Of a DNA stretch of 64,000 nucleotides, positions 1 through 9,378 are shown piece after piece. The position numbers and the translations under genes were made by a program. The notes beneath the pieces are model-generated. The model saw nothing but the letters and a program-made list of their open reading frames with translations. It searched no databases and had not been told where the DNA came from. Position 1 is the first letter of the stretch. Each line of letters opens with the position of its first letter. Origin of the DNA: Cadophora sp. MPI-SDFR-AT-0126 (taxonomy: Eukaryota; Ascomycota; Leotiomycetes; Helotiales; Ploettnerulaceae); NCBI GenBank assembly GCA_020747065.1, contig JAGMVK010000006.1, forward strand, positions 496,001 through 560,000, read 5' to 3'.

Positions 1-1074
1 CTATTTTTGCTTGTACAAAGAGGCCGGCTCATGCGAAGGCCGTAGACTCTGGGGCAGTCGTAAATTTTAATGTATGAACCTCCAAAAATGACAGTGAGTG
101 TGTCTGAAGGGAATAGATTGACGCGAAGCTATTCGGATCATTACAACGGAAAATTTGGCTCAATGCCATCCCTTGGTCCGGTTTCTGCATTTCATAAGTC
201 GCGAAACAGGTCAAAAGCAAAGAAATTGTACGCTTTCCATGATATCAGAATGGCAATGCTAGAGATATTTCGGAGATTCTGGAGTCTTTGAATGACATCG
301 CGATGCTTCCTAGTCAATCCTCTTATACCATTAGCGTCGACCTAAACAGACAATTGTTCCTGGCTTGACTCCAAGTCCCAGATTTCACCAGCTGGTACTT
401 GCGGAGCAAGCGTTCTGATAGGAATTTGATGGCAGAAAGATGCTTGGCGCTGCAGGTTTGACAATGTTGTCTCGTACAGACCGCCAACGACACAGTACTT
501 AGTGACAAAAAGTCAATTGCATTTACTCAGGCTTACTTTCCACATCATCCCTTCTCAGTCTTCTCGTTCCCTCATAAAGTCTTGGGAGAATTCTAACTCA
601 CTCGCTTGGAGTCCTCCGTTTCATCCCCATTTATCCAGCTTCCCATTTCAATGAACACCTGACATATAGTGCAGGCTAGCCGAGCTCCTCCACGCCAAGT
701 CTCAGATCTCGTCTCCAGACAAATCTCAAATTGAGATCATCTGCTCACCTGCACAAATTGCATTTAATAAACATGCAGCCATTAACTCAACACACGGTAG
801 TCTAACGAGCTCGGTAGTCCAGTATTGCGGGGTATGGTTAAGGATATACAGAGAAGTGCGCTAGGTAAAGCTAGAAGGACCAAGAGGAATTAATTTGGGG
901 ATAAGTACACATGTGCCTAAAGAGGACGGATGTTTAATGGATAGGTGATGGCGTCCGATAGATATGGGGAAGGAAAGTATAAGATGTCATCGACAGTCGT
1001 GCTTTTTTCTCGTCGAGAATTTATCTTGTCTTCATCCTCAAACAAACGTCAGTGCTTGGGATTCGAAAGCCAAG
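1..1074. other. Intergenic, no gene recognised
   Basis: Only short open frames without recognisable domains occur here on either strand. The last 100 bases act as upstream region of the following AA9 gene and contain a TATA-like run (AAGTATAAGA, about 975-984), roughly 95 bp before the start codon. I see no repeat, RNA gene or compositional anomaly. Confidence 0.5.
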
Positions 1075-1885
1075 ATGAAGCTCTTCACAACCATTGCTGC
1101 CCTGACTTCAGTGGCCAACGCACATTATGTCTTTCCTTCACTGATCGCCAATGGTGCAGCAACAGGGGAATGGACCAATGTGCGCCAGTGGACAGGATAT
1201 TACTCGAATGGACCGGTCACAGATGTCAACTCTCTCAGTATACGCTGCAATGTAGATGCGTCCGCGAAATCAGCGAAAACGCTGACTATTGCTGCTGGTT
1301 CGACTTTGGGGTTTACGGCCAAAGCAAGCATCTCGCATCCTGGACTGATGCAATTTTACATGGCGAAAGTGCCAGCTGGGAAGACGGCTGATTCGTGGGA
1401 TGGAAGTGGAAGTGTTTGGTTCAAGGTGTTCAACGATATGCCAGGTCTTGGTGCCAGTATGACTTGGCCAACTCAAGGTAACAGAGTCCTCCTTGGGAAT
1501 GTCAACATCGAGCCGAGGAACACAAGCTGACGCAGCTTGACAGGCAAGACTTCCGCATCATTTACTCTTCCCAAATCTCTACCGAACGGTGAATACCTGG
1601 TTCGAGCCGAGCACATCGCATTGCATTCCGCTGGAAGTGCTGGTGGTGCCCAGTTCTATATCTCGTGTGCGCAGATCAACGTTACTGGTGGGGGGTCTGG
1701 AACTCCTGGACCATTGGTTGCGTTCCCCGGTGCATATAAACCAACGGACCCGGGGATTATGCTTAACATTTACTATCCAATTGTGAGGAAATATTGACTT
1801 TGCGGACTTGAAAGAAAGAAAGTAGCTGACCTTAGAATAGCCCACATCATACACACCTCCGGGACCACCAGCTTGGACTGGCTGA
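1075..1885 (+). CDS. Secreted AA9 lytic polysaccharide monooxygenase (GH61 type)
   Basis: Copper enzyme of family AA9, which oxidatively cleaves cellulose or related glucans outside the cell. Model: exons 1075-1477, 1544-1782 and 1841-1885, two GT...AG introns of 66 and 58 bp, product 228 residues, the usual size of a single-domain AA9 without a cellulose-binding module. Signal peptide [16 protein letters not shown] is followed directly by His17, which becomes the mature N-terminus and the first ligand of the copper histidine brace. The second brace histidine is His88 (in SISHPG). His162, Gln171 and Tyr173 (in the [11 protein letters not shown] motif) fit the second-sphere and axial positions. 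Cys58 and Cys176 fit the conserved disulfide. The C-terminus (GAYKPTDPG, then [15 protein letters not shown]) is typical of the family. An in-frame upstream extension exists but would put residues before the signal peptide, so the start at 1075 is chosen. Confidence 0.95.
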
Positions 1886-2511
1886 AAAGGAATGGATGTC
1901 GGATCCAAAAAGAATTACGTAGATGAGCAGGCATTGAATTGATAGATGTATAAAGTCAAATGCTTAAAGATTCAGTGACTTTGATTGAGACTTGGTAAGA
2001 TGAGATGAACCAGGACTCTCTGATTGCCAACTGCCGAACTTAATTCAACAGAAGGCTGAAGTATCTCACGTGCCTGCTCTATGAAATCTGCTTCCACACA
2101 TCTATAAAACAAAACGACAGTTTCAGGCTTTCCAAAGGATCAACAGATTATAGAATAGCAAGTACATAACTTATGCATTGGCTCCATTGGATCACGACCT
2201 TGAGGGAGTGGACTCCCAAACCCAGGATCTGACATTTCACGAAGTGCAAATTGACAGGATACAGGCTAAATTTGTAGCCACGCTGAAATCAAAAGCATTA
2301 CGCGAAGGGTGTATGTATGAAAAAGAGATAGCTCTTGAAGGAAAAGGGAGGATCGAAGAGCGGAGAGCTTCACACTATATGACCACGTGACAAGGCTGCT
2401 TTTCTGCACAATGAGATCGCATCGCCATCCGTAAACTTTTTTCTTCCTCTTCCAATTCGAACCTCCGCCACAAGTCACCCTCGTCCATTCAAGCGTAATT
2501 ACAACACTGCA
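1886..2511. other. Intergenic between AA9 gene and YTM1
   Basis: About 630 bases without a recognisable gene. It must hold the AA9 3' end and the YTM1 promoter. I see no repeat or RNA gene. Confidence 0.5.
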
Positions 2512-4046
2512 ATGGATACAATTATGGAAAATACGGCCGCAATCTCGGCCAGACATGGCCAAGTCCAAGTTCACTTTATTACAAGTTCTGACGACCCAAC
2601 GATCGAGCTGGAGGAGGGGAAAAGGCAGCTTCTTGTGCCCACCAGTAAGCAGAATGCCAACTCTAAGATGTATACTCTTGCTAATGCGATTATACAGACG
2701 TTCGCAGATATGGTCTCTCTCAAATCCTAAATTCGGAGTCTATGCTCAATACCGATGCGCCGATTCCTTTCGATTTCCTCATCAATGGAACTTTCCTCCG
2801 CACAACCCTTGAAGAATACCTCACCGCGAACGGCCTCTCCTCAGAAACGACTGTCGACTTGCAGTATGTCCGGAGCTTGATTCCGCCGTTGTACGAGGCA
2901 AGCTTTGAGCACGATGACTGGGTCAGCTGCGTCGATATCCTGTCTGCGACTTCAAGAGCCGGGTCGTGGGATGGCCATGATGTGGTCCTCGGGCAGGAGC
3001 GCATACTCTCTGGATCCTATGATGGATTGTTGAGGGTGTGGAATAAGTCCGGGCAAGCAATTGCAACTTCAGCTTCGTCCAGTGCAGGAGGTCATTCGTC
3101 GAGCATCAAGTCTGCCAAGTTCATTTCGCCCACTCAGATTGCCTCGGCTGGTCTGGATCGCACAATCAGAATATGGAAGTATGCGGAGGCCGATGATCAC
3201 TTTTCTAGTACTTTGAAACCGACATTGGAGTTGTACGGTCACAGAGGCGGAATCGAGTCGATCGATGTTTGGGGTCCCTCGAATCAAGTGCTGTCTGGGT
3301 CGACTGATGGAACTATCGGGATGTGGACGACCTTAAAAAATTCAGCGCCAGAAGCAAACCCCTCCCTCATATCGTCTGGACCGACTGCAAAACGCCGAAA
3401 GCTCACCACATCAACTTCTACACCACAGCGTGGCCCTCTCTCCCTGATCAGCTCGCACTCTGGACCGGTAAATGCTGTCAGTTTCAATCCGCTTGACCAT
3501 ACCGTTGCATACTCTGCTTCCCAAGACCACACCGTTCGAACATTTGACTTGACGACATCCAGTCTGGTTGACACGAGAACAACGTCACATCCATTACTCT
3601 CTCTAGCAGCACTACCAGGGATCAGCCATCAGCTATTAGCAGCAGGAACCAGCGCACGCCACATCACACTCCTCGACCCGAGAATATCCTCTCAATCCAC
3701 ACACGTCATGACACTCCGCGGCCACACCAACAAGATTGTCTCACTCGCCCAAGATCCACAGAGCAGGTTTGGGCTAGTCAGTGGAAGTCACGACGGGACC
3801 TGCCGCGTATGGGACCTGCGGAGCTCGAGACAGGGGACCAAAGATGAGGGCGGTGGCCAAGTGGGCGAGGCGGTGTATGTTGTGGAGCGAGAAAGCCAGA
3901 AGAATGGCAAGAGGCCGGTCGGTGGCGACGGCATCAAAGTCTTTGGTGTGGCGTGGGATGAGAATGTCGGGATTGTCAGTGGAGGCGAGGATAAGATGTT
4001 GCAGATTAACAGAGGGAGAGGTGTCACCAAGCCAGCAACTTTATAG
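2512..4046 (+). CDS. YTM1: Ribosome biogenesis WD40 protein Ytm1 (WDR12 homologue)
   Basis: Nucleolar factor of the Nop7-Erb1-Ytm1 (PeBoW) complex needed for 27S pre-rRNA processing and 60S subunit assembly. It is released from pre-ribosomes by the AAA ATPase Rea1. Model: exons 2512-2644 and 2698-4046 with a 53-bp intron, product about 493 residues, the normal fungal length. Residues 15-110 form the NLE (Notchless-like, ubiquitin-like) domain: [11 protein letters not shown], then after the splice [10 protein letters not shown] and [21 protein letters not shown]. About seven WD40 blades follow, with clear [46 protein letters not shown] and [12 protein letters not shown] motifs. A charged loop with a KRRK motif between central blades is usual for Ytm1. 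The C-terminus [12 protein letters not shown] is the family ending. A second ATG at 2527 could also serve as start. This is a core housekeeping gene and anchors the left side as normal chromosome. Confidence 0.94.
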
Positions 4047-5533
4047 AGCTGTGAGGGATAGTTGAAATCTGTTTGATACCCCGCCGAAAGCTTCGTCCTT
4101 CTGGAAGTGAGCGATGGCGGTCAATGACACATTTTCGCCTTCTCGCGATTGACTTCAAGGCAATATAGTCAGAGCCTTCTGCGCGGTTAAGATAGCATTG
4201 TGTTTGTTTGTCTCTGAACCCGGTGCATAAGTTCGCCCGGCGGCCATTGGACTCGTGCGGCCAGCCCCTTTCATCCTCGCAAGACATACAAGAACCGCAA
4301 ATCCACGACGGGGCGTTCCGTTGCGTTTGCACGAATTCATTTCACTCATGTATCACTCCCTATTGATTCTGTACGATATGTTAGCAGTCAATCCAATCGG
4401 ACCGTTCCAGGGTCTTGAGTTGGACGTCAAGCGATCCGAGGGTGAGTTGAATGCCCCTCTTTGGCTCAACGTGGAGCATGCTTATTGTAAGATTTTCTTT
4501 CTTCAAGATCTTATACCTCAGGGTTTCAGAATAGGAAAATGCAGTCAACTCTGCTTCTCTCAATGCCGTGCTCTGCGTTGTCAGATTCCTGCCACTCCAC
4601 TTCCCTCTTGGGTGTACATGTGTCTGGCTCGAACCCTAAGCTTGTTTATTCAGGTCTCGGCCAGGTTGCCTTGGACATATTGGCGAGTTGAGACACACAG
4701 TAGCATCACCCGCTTCGATGAATCTCGGATACCGTCCTTTTTTCGAAATCATGCAGAAACTCTAGTTCAACTATGATCATCGACGTATGGCTCAGTATGC
4801 TCCACGAGACATTTGCCCTACCTTTGACCGCAGTGGCACCGTTCAATTCTTCGTACCTTTTCTCCGCTCACCCCGGGACCACAGCATATGCAGGCACGAT
4901 AAAGGAATTCACAATGCAGCTGACACGTACAACAACCAATTGATCTCGTGGTTGATAGGCTCCCGGGTGTCACTGCATTGGCTTGTAGCATTATCCACAG
5001 CCGTGCTGATCAGTTTTCTGCCCTGTATGTGATCCAGACAGCCAAACAACGAATTTTCTCAGGGAAGTCGCTGTTTCTTCCGAATTTTATCGGGAGGATT
5101 GGGAAGACGAAGCGGTAATAGTGGAACATCGAGACAAACGCAACTTGTTGGGGGCGGTGAAAGATGCTGTGCGTCTGATGTATCTCTACTTATTGAATGC
5201 AGCACCAAAGGATTCTTGACACGTCTGGAAACAAGACCTTGGCGGCTGCTTTTATCATACGCCTTCGGAAAGATGGTCGTTGTGCTTCAGGAGTATTTCT
5301 ACGAGTCATGCTTAGAATTGAGCAACAACCATCAGCATTGCGAAGGCAGTCGTTTTCGTTGTACAGGTAACGGGTAATGTTGAAGCACGTTGGAGCAGTA
5401 CAAGTCCCGCCCTCCTTACTCTCCACGCGTATCCATAAAAAGGCACAGTTGCCAACAAACATAAACTTTCATATCTTCAACCTTTGGGTTTGATTATATT
5501 CACGATTTCACCGCTTCCCAGCCTTTTGACAAT
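4047..5533. other. Intergenic, 1.5 kb, no gene recognised
   Basis: Several open frames of 60-170 codons exist on both strands (the longest at 4255-4776), but none shows a domain, signal peptide plus mature domain, or believable intron borders. Composition is ordinary with no RIP-type TA enrichment. I treat it as intergenic; an unrecognised lineage-specific gene cannot be excluded. Confidence 0.4.
5434..5443 (+). promoter_or_regulatory. TATA-like box upstream of the 477-residue gene
   Basis: CATAAAAAGG about 95 bp before the ATG at 5534. The leader between them is pyrimidine-rich, as is common in fungal 5' UTRs. Position and sequence fit a TATA element; there is no experimental support. Confidence 0.4.
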
Positions 5534-6967
5534 ATGTCAGCTATTGCAACCCCAAGAGTGATTCTCAAATCTACCACTGTCCTCAATCGTCTGGGAGAGA
5601 CAGCTGTTCTCTCTGCCTTCCTCTCCGATACACATTTTGTCACCATTCTCCCCGGAGAAGAACTTTTGAGCCACACAGCCATCATCACCAAATTCTTGAT
5701 TGAGTTCAACGATGAAAGGGAAGCTCCTGATACCTTCTTCGGACTCGCAGCCATATCGTCACTAGAACTTCCGACTGGAAGTGTTATTGTCCTGCGTGTC
5801 GGTGAAGAGAAGGGTGTTGTTCTGGACATTTACATCAACGATCAGGAGACCCCTGATGCCCCTCAAAAGACTATTCCACTCACACCGATCGGCGAACCGA
5901 CAACCAAGATCGATACAAGTCTTGCTCAGACTCAGGCAGAGTCAAATGTTATCATCAACAAGCTTTTCAAGATCATCAACAATCCCAAGGGCAACCCATT
6001 CCCAGCCGCTGCACTGAAAGCATTGATCAACGGACCCGGTAAAGGTCTTGGAGACTCCAGCCCAGCTGCACCAGATAAGTTCGACCAGTTGGCAAACATG
6101 CTGATGGGAGGCGAGCCTACAGCCTCGGACCAGGTAGCAAAGGGTACTATTCCCAAGCCCCCTGCAATCCTGGTGAAGCCAGCCGACGGATCGTCAGACG
6201 ATGTTCAGCAGAAGTACACCATGGCCACGTTGCTGCTAGGAGTGTCTGACTTGTACGAAAACATTCTCCGAGTGCAAAAGATGGCCAAAGAGGGTCGAAC
6301 CACACCCTACTCCATCACCGATCCCCAGCAGGTCTGCTTGGCCATCAAGGAGAATGCTGATCTCGCATACCAGGTTGCCATTGGAGGTCTATCAGGCTAC
6401 TACATCACCACAGGGCAGACTGCCAACTCCTACTCGAAGGACGTCAACAGCTCAGAGTTCAAGCTCGAGTTCACCAGCGACCTGTTCAAACCCTTCGATC
6501 TAACCGACGCTGCCTTGACGGAGATTTCTGGCGTTCTCGCCGAGTACATCGCGGCCATCGCTACCATCAAGATGGACTCTACCAGCACCAACAAGAAGAT
6601 CACGCACTTTGTTCGCACCACTATGGTCAGCAAGCGAAACGTCTCAGGCGACGACAAGAATCCCATCTGGGTGTACCAACCCGAGACTAAGCTGATCTAC
6701 ATGCACATCGACACTCAAGCCTACTTCAGTGCTACGTCCAGCTGCATTGGGCATTCGGACACGGAGAGCTTCCACTACGACATGGAATACTCGGTGTATG
6801 AGGCCGATATCAATGTTGATCAGGTGATAAAGAATCAGGATATGCTCAATAAGGCTTTCCAGACCGTCACGGCGCAGAATGCGCTTGACTTCGCTAAGAA
6901 GCCGGGAATCAGTACCGAGGTGAATAGTGGAGAGGACGGACCGCTTGAAGATCAGAATGTTTATTAA
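5534..6967 (+). CDS. Uncharacterised 477-residue protein, single exon
   Basis: I do not recognise the family. The frame is open for 1434 bases with good codon-like composition and a TATA-like element 95 bp upstream, so it is very probably a real intronless gene. There is no signal peptide and no membrane segment, so a soluble cytoplasmic protein is likely. Residues 1-120 look beta-rich (alternating hydrophobics with VTILPGEELL, SVIVLRVGEEKGVVLDIYI). Residues 130-230 are helical with a Pro/Gly-rich linker (PTASDQVAKGTIPKPPA). Residues 230-320 are helical (TLLLGVSDLYENILRVQKM). Residues 330-450 are mixed alpha/beta, ending in an acidic tail (SGEDGPLEDQ). One cysteine pair lies around SSCIGHSD and QVCLAI. 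The upstream ATG context favours 5534. No function is assigned. Confidence 0.75.
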   Translation: MSAIATPRVILKSTTVLNRLGETAVLSAFLSDTHFVTILPGEELLSHTAIITKFLIEFNDEREAPDTFFGLAAISSLELPTGSVIVLRVGEEKGVVLDIYINDQETPDAPQKTIPLTPIGEPTTKIDTSLAQTQAESNVIINKLFKIINNPKGNPFPAAALKALINGPGKGLGDSSPAAPDKFDQLANMLMGGEPTASDQVAKGTIPKPPAILVKPADGSSDDVQQKYTMATLLLGVSDLYENILRVQKMAKEGRTTPYSITDPQQVCLAIKENADLAYQVAIGGLSGYYITTGQTANSYSKDVNSSEFKLEFTSDLFKPFDLTDAALTEISGVLAEYIAAIATIKMDSTSTNKKITHFVRTTMVSKRNVSGDDKNPIWVYQPETKLIYMHIDTQAYFSATSSCIGHSDTESFHYDMEYSVYEADINVDQVIKNQDMLNKAFQTVTAQNALDFAKKPGISTEVNSGEDGPLEDQNVY

Positions 6968-7159
6968 AACTGTGGTTCAACGTCTTCCAGCATTTCTCTT
7001 CGAGTCAGAGATTGATCCCCAAATCTACTAAAGTCCAACCAATCAGGACAGACAGCTGTACCTCTTGCCTCGCTTTCCGTTGCTCTTAGACTCAATATTA
7101 ATTTTCCCTTTCGCTGTTTCCGATTTAGTCTGCGGACGTGAGTAACTACTACCGTGACC

Positions 7160-7412
7160 AAGCTGAGGGTAAGCATACCTAAACAAAGCCTGAGCATTCT
7201 GAGCATTCTGAGTATCATGAATCAATTTTCCTATTCCAGTGTCCCGTATAGGGTTAGTAAGCTTGCTGCTCTTGCTCAGGCGCTAATTACTCTCGGCTCG
7301 CCCTCAGCTCAGTCGACTCGCCTGAGTAACATGAGCACCCTGAGCAACTCACCTGAGTACCCTAAGCACCCCTCAGTAGCTCGCCTGAGGAGGCCTAAGC
7401 AGGCCTGAGCAA
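7160..7412. repeat. Degenerate CTGAGCA-type minisatellite
   Basis: A short motif of the form CTGAGCA/CTGAGTA, with variants CTAAGCA and ATGAGCA, recurs at irregular 8-15 base intervals (for example CCTGAGCATTCTGAGCATTC near 7190 and CCTGAGTAACATGAGCACCC near 7320). The array lies exactly at the border where ordinary sequence passes into the TA-rich block at 7.4 kb. The open frames across it are by-products of the repeat. Confidence 0.6.
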
Positions 7413-8484
7413 GATTTACTACGCCGTCACGTGTTTTTACTTCTCACTTTTAATTAATTACATTTAATTTAACCTTTGTTTTTTCTTATATTAGTTTTAT
7501 TAAGTTTTAACAAGATATTTAAGAAGCTTAAATAAGTTCTTAAGGAACTTAAAGTAAATACTTTGTAAAAATATATCTAGTACTTTACTTATAATATAAG
7601 TTAGTTTAATATAAATACTCTTTAAAATACTTCTTTTTCTTTTATAAATTTCTTCTTACTTTATACTTGTTTTAGTTTAAACACTTTCTTTATTTAATCT
7701 TATTATTTAGTTAGCTTTTTAAATCTTTCTATTATAATTTATTTTATTAATTGTTTCTTATTTATTAGTTTTTAAATATTACTATTTTAGTATTAATATC
7801 TAAAAAGGAGTTAATAAAGAAGTTCTTTGCATAATCTTATAATAAAGGCTTTAGTATTAAGTTAAAAATTATTAATAGGAAAAAAGTGAAAAAATATCTT
7901 TAGCTAGAAATAGAGAAAAACTATACTTATACTTTAGCGTAATAGAATTAGTAAGAGTTAATTTCTGATCTTTAATAAAAAATTCTTTTAATACTTATTT
8001 TTTTATTAAATAAGTATAAACTCAAGTACTTTAGTATTATCTTAGATAATATAAAGACGTTGAAAATCAGATTAGATATATCGTATATAGTATCCTAGAT
8101 ACTTATAATAATAATATTTTAGGGTTAGGATTTATTATTCGCTCGTAAAAGAATCTGATAGAAGATTAGTAATGAAAAAAACGCAAGCTAAAGATAAACC
8201 TTAAAGTAGTTATTACTATCTCGAACGTAAGTCCTGGAGGCGTTATTTCTACTTTACTAAGGTATTATATACAATCGCTAATAGAGTATAGTTTATAAAA
8301 GATCCTTTACAAAAGGAAATCGGCCTACGCTATAAGAAATAAGAGAGGAAGTACAATATTATGATTTATTTTATTTACCTTAGAATATAACTCTAATTAA
8401 ATGATTAGTATACTTATAAACAGTTAAGAACTAAATTAAAAGTATAGGGCTAGCTCTAAATGCAAGTATTTGCATTAGTAAAAG
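7413..8484. repeat. RIP-eroded AT-rich block
   Basis: Very TA-rich sequence with few CA or TG dinucleotides and no open frame, ending at the LTR that follows. It is best read as transposon sequence mutated by RIP. I could not identify the element type from the remaining frames. Confidence 0.6.
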
Positions 8485-8742
8485 TATTACGACCAACCAA
8501 AGGTTGATACGACAGCTGGTTGCAAGCAACGCAGTCTCAAGTCTATTGTATTTGGGCCTAAGGCTACGCTTGGTATCGAGAAGAAAAGACAAGGAGAAAA
8601 GAAGAGCTTTCTATAAGAGAGAGCTTAAGTATAAATATAAGAGGGGTCTTCCCTATTTGGCCTAGCGCAGTCGCTGTTTCTTGTTCTCTATCCTTCAGCT
8701 ATTCACTAGTAGGTCGTCTCTTATTCACGTGCTATCGTAATA
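8485..8742 (+). repeat. Solo or 5' LTR of a retrotransposon, RIP-altered ends
   Basis: A 258-bp unit whose ends TATTACGA and TCGTAATA are perfect inverted repeats. Ordinary LTR ends TGTTACGA...TCGTAACA turn into these by the G-to-A and C-to-T changes RIP makes. Inside is a TATA-like promoter (AGTATAAATATAAGAG, about 8628-8643) and a TTCTTGTTCTC-type initiator region downstream, as expected of an LTR. Fourteen bases after the right end is TTGGCTATTAAGGCT, which resembles a primer-binding site for initiator tRNA-Met of Copia-type elements. The sequence then runs about 130 bases like a mutated gag start before ordinary sequence returns near 8890, so this may be a 5' LTR of a truncated element rather than a solo LTR. 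No clear target duplication is visible. Confidence 0.6.
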
Positions 8743-8889
8743 ATTTTTAACTAAATTGGCTATTAAGGCTAGATATATCGTTTTATACAATATTGAAGCT
8801 AAGTATAAGGCTAAACAATTAAAAAGTTTATTATTTCTTTTTGATTTCTAAGCTATAAAATAATAAAATTATATGGTTTTGGGCATAGC

Positions 8890-9378
8890 GGTAAGAGGTT
8901 ATATAGCCCGCCCTTACAAAATAGAGATCCAAATCTCAAGTTTCTGCAGCATTTAGTTCGGTATGATTTAAGTTAAATTCAGACTCAATCGACGTCGTCG
9001 AGAAAATACAGCAAGTCCTTCTTAGTCTCTCCTATGCAATGCATTTCCGCTCGTCTCCTTGGGGCATCAAGAATCCCAATTAATGACTTCTATCCTGTCC
9101 ACTCTCTCCCCGTGTGTAATGGCTCAGGCGGAACTTGGTATTAGGATGTCACCCTGCCTCCATTCCGATCAATCTTCTCATCCCTTCCGTGCCAAGCGCT
9201 GTGAGCCACCATCGAGTAAACGTCGGGCCTAGCCACGACGGGGCGCTGAAGCCATCCACGTGATTAACTCAGCCTCTCATGTGTAACAGTTGGAGCTGAA
9301 CTTCCTTTCCACGCTCAGTCGACATACGGAGCTCTCACCTCTTCGGCCACATCATTCTCCCAGCCAGGATCAATCTCG
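8890..9378. other. Intergenic, promoter side of HET gene 1
   Basis: Composition returns to normal near 8890. No gene, RNA gene or repeat is recognised. It holds the upstream region of the HET gene that follows. Confidence 0.4.

Noticed and set aside
964..1074. In-frame upstream extension of the AA9 gene
   Set aside because: It would place 37 residues before a perfect signal peptide and bury the N-terminal copper histidine, so the internal ATG at 1075 is the real start.
4255..4776. 173-codon plus-strand open frame
   Set aside because: No recognisable domain, no believable splice extension, and an overlapping frame of similar quality on the other strand.
8883..8950. tRNA-like stretch (TAGCGGTAAGAGG, then AGATCCAAATCTC)
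   Set aside because: A- and B-box resemblance only. I could not fold a complete cloverleaf with a sensible anticodon loop and matching acceptor stem.
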